From the NCBI GenBank assembly GCA_963575645.1, contig OY754464.1, positions 76,420,948-76,484,947 on the forward strand: DNA of 64,000 nucleotides, written 5' to 3'. The notes beneath the pieces are model-generated. The model ran no database searches. It was given only the letters and a program-made list of their open reading frames with translations, and was not told the origin of the DNA. Every line of letters begins with the position of its first letter. Within the stretch, counting starts at the first letter, position 1. The DNA comes from Xanthostigma xanthostigma (Eukaryota > Arthropoda > Insecta > Raphidioptera > Raphidiidae). Positions 55,467 through 64,000 of this stretch are shown here, piece after piece. The translations under genes were made by a program, and so were the position numbers.

Positions 55467-56215
55467 GCCATGATTCGAATACATAATAATCTGCCACAGA
55501 ATGTAAAAAATATTTTTTTTTTTTTTTTTTTTTTTTTTATATTATTAACGTGCGCAGCAGCTAAGGCTATATGCACGAGTCTATAAAAATAAGGTAAGTA
55601 GATACAATGTAGGTAATTCTAAAATGTAAACGGCTTAGAACTAGGTGAATTAGACGTTAGGTAAGTATGCTTCTTGTTGGTGTAAAAAATATTGATATCA
55701 ACAAAAAGGGAAATAAGTAAATTTTTATTGCAAAATAATTTTTATGATTTAAATGAATTTTTGAAGTGAAAACTTCTTTAGTAATGGGTAAAAAATGTTA
55801 AACTCGCGTCAGGAAAAGTAAGAACTGGGTGAGACTCTCTAAGTGATAGTAATTGCCAGATACTTTTTATACAACGTTAGACATCTAGCGTTGAAATATC
55901 GTACATAAAAATGCAATCTATGATACAAACCATTTAATTTTTATACAACGTTAGACATCTAGCGTTGAAATATCGTACATAAAAATGCAATCTATGATAC
56001 AAACCATTTTATTTACAAGTGTTGCCAATAAATAAACAATGCTTCTAAATGCAAAAAATTAAGACGTTAATATTCAAGTTTTCACTTCTGTCGGCATTCC
56101 CGGAGTGCAACCCGTCTTTTTTTTAATAAATAATGTTGTAATACATTTTGTTGTTGACGCTATTAATGTGTTATAAAAAAATACTTTCTAATAAAGTGGT
56201 TATTATTATTATTAT
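55467..56215 (+). mobile_element. LINE 3' end inserted in a hAT MITE
   Basis: The hAT MITE that starts at 55242 stops matching its other copies at about 55467 and resumes at about 56216. The insert starts with a short frame resembling the LINE ORF2 end (RIHNNLPQNVKN-like). It then holds a long T run at 55508-55538, a 3' UTR and a terminal AATAAAG followed by a TTA microsatellite tail, typical of LINE 3' ends. It also contains a 74-bp tandem duplication. The family is not identified. Confidence 0.6.
55864..56011. repeat. 74-bp tandem duplication
   Basis: Two adjacent copies start at 55864 and 55938, each beginning TTTTTATACAACGTTAGA. They look identical by eye. The duplication sits inside the inserted LINE 3' UTR. 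Confidence 0.85.
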
Positions 56216-56285
56216 TATATTATTCGCATTTCGGATAAACTATGAAGTATAATAAAAGCTTAACAATAATAATGTTTAAATCTTT

Positions 56286-56415
56286 GATTAACGTCTGATT
56301 AGAACTCTTCAATAAATAAAATTATCGACCAATTGAAACGTTAATGTAGGTATTAATTAAATATTTTTTGTGAATATATTGTCTCAAAAATTGGTCGATA
56401 ATTTTATTTATTGAA
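56286..56415. mobile_element. Short TIR MITE (ATAAAATTATCGACC)
   Basis: TTCAATAAATAAAATTATCG and its inverse at 56308-56415; GATTAACGTCTGATTAGAAC before it matches the flank of the right arm at 34097-34120. It is a deletion derivative of the element at 32916-34096. Confidence 0.78.
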
Positions 56416-56488
56416 TAATAATGTTTATTGTTACAATATTATATCTTTGTCAACGACGTTAATGTGAATGGTTTAAGTCACTGTAAAT

Positions 56489-56706
56489 AGTACGATGAAG
56501 GATGGTTTTGGTTGAGGAACATAAATAAATAAGCTTTACCAATGTTTCGCTAGTGGCCAACGTTTCGAAAAATAAAAAAAAATAAAAAATTTCGAAACGT
56601 TGGCCACTAGCGAAAAATTGGTAAAGCTTATTTATTTATGATCCTCAACCAAAACCTTCCTTCATCGTAACATTCTATTGGATCAACACTACTTTATGCT
56701 GAAGAC
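56489..56706. mobile_element. PLE-like terminal foldback
   Basis: GATGAAGGATGGTTTTGGTT at the left and its inverse at the right. Arms include TAAGCTTTACCAA and TCGCTAGTGGCCAACG. The CTGAAGATG part is replaced by A-rich sequence in both arms. The tail TATGCTGAAGAC matches 176-187. Confidence 0.85.
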
Positions 56707-56750
56707 TATAAATAGTGTGTCGTTCAACATTATGAAAAATTTGTTTATTC

Positions 56751-57119
56751 CACTGTCGGTTTTGTTATACGCAGTGTTTTGGGTTTGAACTGCATTTTTT
56801 TGCTAAAAAAATAATTTTCAAATATTAATTTTCATTAAAATAAATTAGAAGCTGCATAAAGTAGTATTAATGCATTTTTTGAGAAAACGCCAGATATTTA
56901 TGTTGTTTTATAATTTTTGAAACGTTTGAGTATAAAAATAGGTTTTGATGCGAAATATCACTGTTTACTGTAAGTTTAGATGTTTTTCTCAATAAAATCA
57001 TATTATAGAATATTTAATATTTTTGAATCTCGCGCGCTTTTTACGGCGTTTCTCACAGTCAAAATGGCTTCTAATAGGAACAGGAGGCGCTAGTGTATCC
57101 GCAATCTATTAAATATATA
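56751..57119. other. Unassigned
   Basis: Nothing recognised. Confidence 0.5.
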
Positions 57120-57678
57120 CAGTATGTAAACGCGTAAGGTGCACATAGGGAAATTAGCATTGGGAAAAAATACTTGGATCAGAGTTAGCCATGACTGCAT
57201 TAATTGTTATTTCTATTGAATTATCGTGGTAATCTTGAGGATTTCTATTTTATTTTGATTTATTTTTATTTTACTTGGCTTTTTTAATAATAAAAAGCTC
57301 TTATAAATCTTTATTTTAATTTTTTTGTACAAAAATAAAACAAAAAAAACAACTCCATCTGTTTGGAAACATTTCATTCAAAAATTGTCTGACTGGTATG
57401 ACGTATGCGCGTTGGTAAAACCAGTAACCCAATGTATTTAGGTTCAACACGAATAGGCGGAAATATTTAAGTATTTTTGGGAATTTAATGTCTCATTAAT
57501 AAAAAAAAGTCCGATTATGTTGTAATCATTTGAATATTTTCTTCGGTAGTATACACATTCATTTTGCAAAAGAATATTATCTATCAAATTGAAAAACAAG
57601 ATTTCAAGGCTCACTCTGATCCAGTCATTTTTTCCCAATGTTAATTTCCCTATGTGCACCTTACGTGTTTACATACTG
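57120..57678. mobile_element. Tc1-like MITE, copy C
   Basis: CAGTATGTAAACGCG to GTGTTTACATACTG with TA on both sides. Same orientation as copy A. Confidence 0.9.
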
Positions 57679-58285
57679 TATATCTATGGTGCAGGCACGT
57701 TTTAGCGATGACGTTGTACGAATAACGTGTTTCGATTTCGAAATAATATCGGTGTATCATTTGCCCCTTGGATCAAAGTGCCCCACCTCCCCCTACGTAT
57801 ATCGCAAGCGCAGTTTGCAGGCAATAACGGCAACCAATCCATTGTAGTATATTACAGTGATATATAAAGTCATAATAGTAAGAGTGAAATCTTTGTGTAT
57901 ATATTTCATGTCAAACATAAATTTTTATAGCCGGCAATGAAATATCAGATTTGAAGTGATAAAAGAAAGGAATTTAATGGAGCTCTGAACAGTAACAAAA
58001 TAACGATTCTTTTTTATTCTGTAGGACATTATTATTACATTTTTGTTAATATTTCATAGATAGGTGGTATCTACGTTTAACTTCCAAATCGTAAACTGCA
58101 AATGGCGCTTTTACAATTAAATTTTGTAAAGTGTTTTTTTTGCAAAATTCTGAGAAGCTCACATTCAGTTTAAATTGTGATTTATATTAAAAAATATCAC
58201 GTACATACCTAAGTAAAATATTGTCGATAAATTATTGTTCTGTTGGTACTTGGTACTGATAACTTTTCAAATGAAATTTCTATAT
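57679..58285. other. Unassigned
   Basis: Nothing recognised. Confidence 0.5.
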
Positions 58286-58600
58286 AGCCCATCGGCAAAA
58301 ATTAATTTACTGATACATACTCTCCCCAAACTTTGTATATGGCTTCATTAGGCCTAGTCTGACACCTATTTCCTCTATGACTTTTCTTGATTTTGGGGCG
58401 TTTTCCTTCTAAATTTTCCGAAAGATGTCGTTTTAGCGATATGTAAAAAATTTATAGATACTGTTTGTTTTTTAATTGGATAGCTTAAAAACTGCAAGCA
58501 AAACGCTAAAATAATGTTCTCTGACAAATAACATGAACCATTTAAAATGTCTGACACCTCGAATATGTTGAGCATATTCGAGGTGTCAGACATTTTACAT
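58286..58600. mobile_element. Palindromic-core family, copy 3
   Basis: Core 58544-58596 is a perfect palindrome with 24-bp arms around TTGAG. The left part matches 6650-6890. Confidence 0.78.
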
Positions 58601-59391
58601 TTTACCAAGCTTATGATTGCTTACTTATTCTTAAAATGTATTGTTTTGTTAAGGCAGTGCCATACGACCACGGCTATCCTCAGATGAGAATATTTTCTTG
58701 TTTCATACTTTTCAGTATGCAATTAATAAAAATATAACATAAAATTTATTAAACATTATAAACGATCTCATCTAATGGAAAATAAAGAAGAAACGTAAAA
58801 AATACAGCCTTCTTTGGTTTAGTGAATGGTGACTTCAGTCAAGAGTGTCTCTATTAACGGAAACAATTCTGGAGTTTTATGCAATACTATACGGACTGTT
58901 AAGGGTTAGAATTAAACGCTGCGCCGTGCTAGCGCATTGCAGATTATAGCACAGATACGTGATGTGTCAAGAGCTTTACTTTATGACAGGAGACAAGCCA
59001 CTGAACAGGGCTTGCCGATGTGTGTTCACTCTTAACTGCAGGGTTGCCAACTGCCCAGATTTAATCTGGATGGCCCAATTTCAGACCTCTTTGTCCTGTG
59101 TCCCGACGAAGCAGCTAGCGTAACGTCAGCTGTCCCGATCTTTCATCATCTATACCAATTTTAAATTTCAAAGCACTACATTATTAGCAAATTTTATTAT
59201 TTTGTCTGCCGCTCGTGAAGTTTATTACAATGCTCTTAATTTCAACGTAAATGAGTATACATAGATAGATAGATAGATACGCAATTTATTTGTGAAGCTA
59301 GTTTATACTGCAATGTGGATATAAATTGAATTTAGAATGTGCAAGACCTTTTATTTATTTCTGTTTAGGTGGTTATTTATAGAATCAAGTA
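58601..59391. other. Unassigned
   Basis: GGGTTGCCAACTGCCCAGAT at 59041 resembles a hAT end but has no partner. A short GATA microsatellite lies at 59262-59280. Confidence 0.45.
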
Positions 59392-59845
59392 CAGTGTAAA
59401 CTTTATATAGCGACACTCGAGAGACTGTGCACTTTGTGGTGTTATTGACAGTTGTCGTTAAACGGAGAGAAGAAATAATCCATTCATATTTTTTTACTAT
59501 AATATGTATTTACTCATAATATATAACATTTACAACTCACCAATAAACATTCATATACTATCACAAATTACAGCTGAGTTAAACATATGAAAGATAATCC
59601 CAACAAACAAAAGAACGAATTTCTTAGAATCTACGGTACGCATGATGCCGACAACAAAGCAACAAAATAACAAACAAGTAGTGTTTATTGCTTAATTTAG
59701 ACGTATTGTTGTCGTTATTTAGAGTGGGTGTGTCGTTATTTAGAGTGTATCATTGTATGAGCAACACCACTTAGAATTAAGTAATTTTGACGGTTTAAGG
59801 AGTTTGCGTCATTATATCGAATGACGTTAAATAGAGTTTACACTG
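59392..59845. mobile_element. pogo/Tigger-like MITE
   Basis: CAGTGTAAACTTTATATAGC to TAAATAGAGTTTACACTG with TA on both sides. Related to 50804-51298 but clearly diverged. Confidence 0.85.
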
Positions 59846-60086
59846 TATTTATTAATAATAAGAAAAATCGCAAGATAGTGGACAAAATTAGATTTATTAA
59901 TGTACGACGTTTCGTCTATAGATTTAATATGATAAAATTATACGGGATACAAGGCTAAATATAAAAACAATTTTTATTCACTAGAACATCATTTAATCGT
60001 CAACGTTTCGGCAGAAATTCATGTCATATGTCATATGTTGATATTAACATTTCTTCTTAAAATCACTCAAGGATTCACATCCTTAA

Positions 60087-60506
60087 GAGTATTCGTCCCA
60101 GCAAACACCCCCTGCACACTTCATCTCAAATCTTTTCCCCTCGCCTAAAAACGGTTTGCGCTCTCCCGACGCTATTTTTAAAGCTAGAGGGTTCTGGTAA
60201 ACGCCAAATGAAAAACAAAAAATTAGACTACAGATCCTTCAGGCGAATTTTTTGAAAAAAAGTTTCGTCTACGTGTGAAATATTACGTAACTTATTATTT
60301 TTTTCAAAAGGCTGTAAGTTTTTTCAGAAATTTTTTTTCAAAAAATTCGCCTGAAGGATCTGTAGTCTGATTCTTTGTCTTTCATTTGGCGTTTACCAGA
60401 ACCCTCTAGCTTTAAAAATAGCGTCAGGAGAGCGCGAACCGTTTTTAGGCGAGGGAAAAAGATTTGGGATGAAGGGTGCAGGGGGTATTTGCAGGAACGA
60501 ATACTC
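60087..60506. mobile_element. TTAA foldback MITE, copy 3
   Basis: GAGTATTCGTCCC to GGAACGAATACTC with TTAA on both sides (60083-60086, 60507-60510). Same length as copy 1 (420 bp). Confidence 0.9.
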
Positions 60507-60510
60507 TTAA

Positions 60511-61200
60511 TAAGTATCGGCACTCAATTAATAAACACCCTCTATTATAATACGATATTGTAATTAGTTTTTTTCAGTTTTTAAATCATTTTCTATAAAA
60601 AAAATAATTATCAGAAATCAAATTCGATTTAAATTAAAAAAATCACTGAAATAATTTTACTTGACAGTTCACACAAACTGTATATTTAAAAATCTGTCGA
60701 GACTTTCCAAATTATACGTTGTGAATCGACAAATACATTAATTATTTTTGTTCGTTGTTTCCGCATAATTTACGGGATTAACTTCGTTGTTTGTGTCAAG
60801 AATAATTACTGTTTTTACATGCAAACAAAAAGTAATATAATACTTGAAAGTTAAATTATAAATTAATCAAAATAAAATTAATCTTGTTGGTTAACACGCT
60901 GAAGTTGTTATATTTCGCGGTTGAAATATTAAAACAGTTTTTGCCAATCTTTATTTAGGCCCGGGGTGGAAGAAAGGGCGGCGTCGTTGGTCGTATCTTA
61001 CGCACGACATATTATATCGAAACTACAGGCGTCCAGACGTACAAATAAACAACAAGGAGACTTGCTAATAATCTTTTCAAAAGTTTTATTATACGAGGTA
61101 CTGCCAAAATAATATACCTACTCGAATTATCCGACTGACTGACCCAGATTATAAGCAAACTTTTGGACCAATTTTCGAGAAGTTTATATTAATGTTTTAA
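60511..61200. other. Unassigned
   Basis: Nothing recognised. Confidence 0.5.
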
Positions 61201-61805
61201 ATTTTTTTTGACGTGATAACGTCTTATAAATTGATGAATCACCAATCTTATAAATTGATAAAACACCGGCTGCATGCACGAAAAAGTGTAACGTTCCTAA
61301 CGTAACGTTCCTAACGTTCGTAACGCGTAACGTTCCGCCTGACCCTGTGCGTGCTTTTCTCGAAAACGGCCCTAACGATTTGGATGAAATTTACTGAAAA
61401 GGGATTTTGGGGGGCAAAAAATCGTTTTAGCTAGGTCTCATCTCTCGAAAAAATCGTTTTCTTACAAATTTTATCATTATAAAAATCAATTTTTTGACGT
61501 ATGAAAATACTTAAATATTGTAAGTAGGTTTTGGAATTTTATATTATAAACAGTGAAACAACTGTTTTATAAATATTATGACAGCTAATCTTTGAGACTT
61601 AAAATAAATACGAAAGACAGTAAGTTAAAAAATACAATTATATTATATGGTGAGTAATTTAAATAAATAAAATTAACCTAAATTTGAAGCGAAAGATGCA
61701 ATATCATAGATTCGAATTATTATAATTATTATATAAATTTAGGTTATGTATTACGGAATACGTTATCACGTAAAACTACCAGACTTTACAGACAACCAAT
61801 TTTTT
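61201..61805 (+). mobile_element. ACGTGATAACGT element, copy 4
   Basis: Nearly identical to 12171-12783, about 49 kb away. One deletion near the right end (in ACTATCGTCCGTAAACCGAC). Confidence 0.88.
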
Positions 61806-61905
61806 GCAATTTAGTTTGGAAACTACGCCCATTTGAAGGTTTTATATGATTTTCTGAAAACTATTAACGCAAATAACTTCTAAACCAAAACATATACAGA
61901 CGTTT

Positions 61906-62361
61906 GTTTGTGCTCATTGGATTCAGCGTGTTTTTTCTATAAGCAAGATGAATTTGCAAAAGTTCCGAAAGATTTCGGTTTTCGTAAAAAATCGAATTTT
62001 TTTAAAGGGGTGTGCCTTAACAAAATTGCAAAAATCGAATTCTTTAAAATGTCTGACACCTCGAATATGTCGAACATATTCGAGGTGTCAGACATTTTAA
62101 ATGGTTCATGTTATTTATCAGAGAACATTATTTTAGCGTTTTGGTTGAAGTTTTTAAGTTATCCAATTAAAAAACAAACATTATCTATAAATTTTTTACA
62201 TGTCGTCAAAACGACATCTTTCGGAAAATTTAGAGGGAAAACGCCCCAAAATAAAGAAAAGGAAATAGGTGTCAGACTAGGCCTAATGAAGCCATATACA
62301 AAGTTTGGGGAGAGTATGTGATTCAGTGTCTGACCCGCGGGTCATAGGTTTGCCATCACTG
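61906..62361. mobile_element. Palindromic-core family, copy 4, with a hAT end
   Basis: Core 62047-62099 is a perfect palindrome with 24-bp arms around TCGAA. The right part ends at CCGCGGGTCATAGGTTTGCC ATCACTG, a classic hAT end. The left part matches 35570-35720. Confidence 0.78.
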
Positions 62362-62668
62362 CAATATATTGAACGCACCTACATAAGATTTGAGACACTC
62401 CATAGTCAGTTTCCAAAGAGATAGGAAGCTGTGGTGTGGGGTAGCGCAACAGTAGCAGCAACGTTTAATTAGTTGTCAGAGGGTGGATATGACAACAACA
62501 ATACCCTGGCATCCCCCATCCAATATAGACACCATTCTATACGTTCTAACGTCTGAACCATATTCGTATATATAACGTTCTAAAGGTTGCCCCAAAATAG
62601 TAGGAGAGCTATCAAACTGTAACAAAACTGTTCTAGTTTGTGTTGGAAAATATTTATTTATAGTAATA
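62362..62668. other. Unassigned
   Basis: Nothing recognised. Confidence 0.5.
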
Positions 62669-62669
62669 A

Positions 62670-62771
62670 TTCTCCGAAGATGGCATAAAGTTTGCCGAAA
62701 CGTCAGACAATAAAATGTGATTCTCCGAAGATGGCATAAAGTTTGCCGAAACGTCAGACAATAAAATGCAA
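62670..62771 (+). repeat. 51-bp tandem pair with hammerhead-like motif
   Basis: Two units (62670 and 62721), each with TCCGAAGATGGCATAAAG and TTTGCCGAAACGTCAG. The GGCA/TGCC stem is closed by G-C next to GAAA. Confidence 0.85.
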
Positions 62772-62879
62772 TGAAAAACCTTCAGTATTTGCTTAGTTCA
62801 TCGATCCTATGCCACCAGGATTCATCCTTTAATTTTCCAACATTTAAATAGGATCACTCTAAATTATTAGAGTTATTTT

Positions 62880-63490
62880 TCACAGTAATAATAACGTTAA
62901 CAAAACAACTAAACAAACAAACGAAAAGTACTTCTTTATTGCGTAACAGAAACAAAACAACAGTTCTAACTAATAAAATAAAGAATAAGTAATAAAGAAT
63001 TCAAAGTCACTATTTATGTACCTACACTAAACACTATATGACACAAGATTATTTACAACACAGGAACACACTTATTCACACAGTTCATTTATTTATGTAT
63101 CTCAGCAGTTACCTCAGTACTGTCAATTTATGTCACAACTCGATGAAGCACAATGTATCACTGTCTCTGTATGACTATTGACTGCCCGTCCACTGAGCTA
63201 TTCCGTGGTTTATATATGCGCTGGATCGTTCTTTCCTTTCTTGCATTCATTGTTGTCTGGAATTGGGCAACAAAGCCCTTTTTACTCATGCATATTGTTA
63301 GAACAACAAGCCGATTGTTGTTGCCCCACAACAATTTGTGTATCATTGTTAGAATGACGAGCCGATTGTTGTCTCACGAAATCCTTTGTCGTCGCAACGG
63401 GAAGCGTGTGACAAAACATTTTTGGGTAGGTATTTGAACCACCGTTAAAATTTGTATAACTCTTCGTTTGTAATGTTTGCTAGTCTAATG
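62880..63490 (-). mobile_element. LTR-like segment (putative)
   Basis: An A-rich stretch, then GACTATTGACTGCCCGTCCA and a TATA-like CATATATAAACC on the minus strand, in the same order as 51700-52100. ACAACAA/TTGTTGT motifs at 63250-63380 echo the 33-bp array. TTTTTGGGTAGGTATTTGAA at 63420 resembles 27420. Confidence 0.35.
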
Positions 63491-64000
63491 TAATATACAA
63501 CATTCCATGTTAGAGATGGGTCGGTACGCGTTTTTCCAATAACAAAACGTAACTAGTTATCAGTACTCGATAACGGTTTTTGAAACTATTTATTTTAATA
63601 ACTATGTACATATTGGCGATACACGAGTCTAGAAGTGGTTTTGCCGTTTTGGTAGCGATATTATTTATAACAAATAGTTACTGATTGGTGTTATATTTTT
63701 GAAACACTCATTGTTGCGAATACAATGCAAATACAAAAAAAAATGTGTTTGTCAACTACTTAATACAAGTACAAGAGGTGCATTTTGTAGATTTAAAAAA
63801 GAAATCAAAATATTTTCATATTTTATTCGAGAATCAAGTGGGCCGAACACAAATAATACACGTGCCATGGACCAACAATAACGTTCATTGTACCAATTGG
63901 CTAGTCAACATTGTTAGTTATTATGCATATTATAATATATTATCTATTGTTGCGTAAGAAAAAATCGTTATGGTGATTTGTTATGTTATGATTGTACCAA
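63491..64000. other. Unassigned
   Basis: Nothing recognised; small frames have no domain. Confidence 0.5.

Larger units (their letters stand above)
55242..56750 (+). mobile_element. hAT MITE with three nested insertions
   Basis: TAGTGATGTGTC starts at 55242, 44 bp after the dpr donor. MITE sequence continues at 55242-55466, 56216-56285, 56416-56488 and about 56707-56735. The gaps are filled by a LINE end, a short TIR MITE and a PLE-like foldback. The right terminal repeat is lost. Confidence 0.85.

Overview
This is AT-rich eukaryotic nuclear DNA, almost certainly from an insect. The only host coding sequence I can support is one exon of a Dpr-family (defective proboscis extension response) immunoglobulin-domain gene at 54987-55197 on the + strand, bounded by a clean AG acceptor and a GTAAGT donor. 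Dpr proteins are arthropod neuronal surface proteins and their genes have very long introns, so most of the window is best read as intron or flank of that gene. Several repeat tails (an RTE-type 'ACCGACTTC' tail, 'CACACGACTGAAGT' repeats, 'ACGTGATAACGT' elements) remind me of Lepidoptera, but I cannot prove the order from the sequence.

The rest is a dense, nested collection of decayed mobile elements. Retroelements: a 5'-truncated LINE with an RT 'YADDTQ' box (2998-4190); two LINE 3' ends (15885-16605 and 55467-56215); an RTE-like tail (21222-21480); a broken Penelope-like element with a GIY-YIG endonuclease domain (28916-29640); and an inverted Penelope dimer flanked by a 104-bp direct repeat (8688-9477). 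tRNA-derived SINE heads lie at about 1992, 18494, 25304, 33696, 43047, 43375 and 45239. DNA transposons and MITEs with readable ends: hAT (1432-1705, 4272-4806, 49535-50142, and 55242 onward), Tc1-like (680, 47807, 57120), pogo/Tigger-like (7767, 50804, 59392), TTAA-target foldback elements (13291, 16040, 60087), and a PIF/Harbinger derivative carrying a MADF-type fragment (44490-45159).

The most striking property is the number of inverted repeats: about twenty separate foldbacks, including a perfect 103-bp palindrome (53896-53998), 85-bp perfect arms (21492-21690), 44-bp perfect arms (43642-43760), about 345-bp arms (22341-23036) and about 377-bp arms (23787-25048). Two patterns run across otherwise unrelated repeats. 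One is an 'AACTAAAAAGTA' arm motif, often paired with an inner 'GCGTGGGG/CCCCACGC' stem. The other is a hammerhead-like motif, 'CTGAAGATG - stem - CGAAACGT'.

Layout: 1-10 kb, foldbacks, MITEs, LINE and Penelope dimer; 11-21 kb, 'ACGTGATAACGT' elements, TTAA MITEs, a SINE cluster and a second hAT MITE; 21-29 kb, giant inverted repeats and the Penelope element; 29-43 kb, satellites, 'ACTAGCGG' repeats, TIR elements; 43-52 kb, SINEs, Harbinger, Tc1, hAT and pogo elements and a 33-bp palindromic tandem array; 53-56 kb, perfect palindrome, the dpr exon, and a nested hAT MITE starting 44 bp after the exon; 57-64 kb, more MITEs and an LTR-like region. All coordinates were read by eye and the ends of decayed repeats are approximate.
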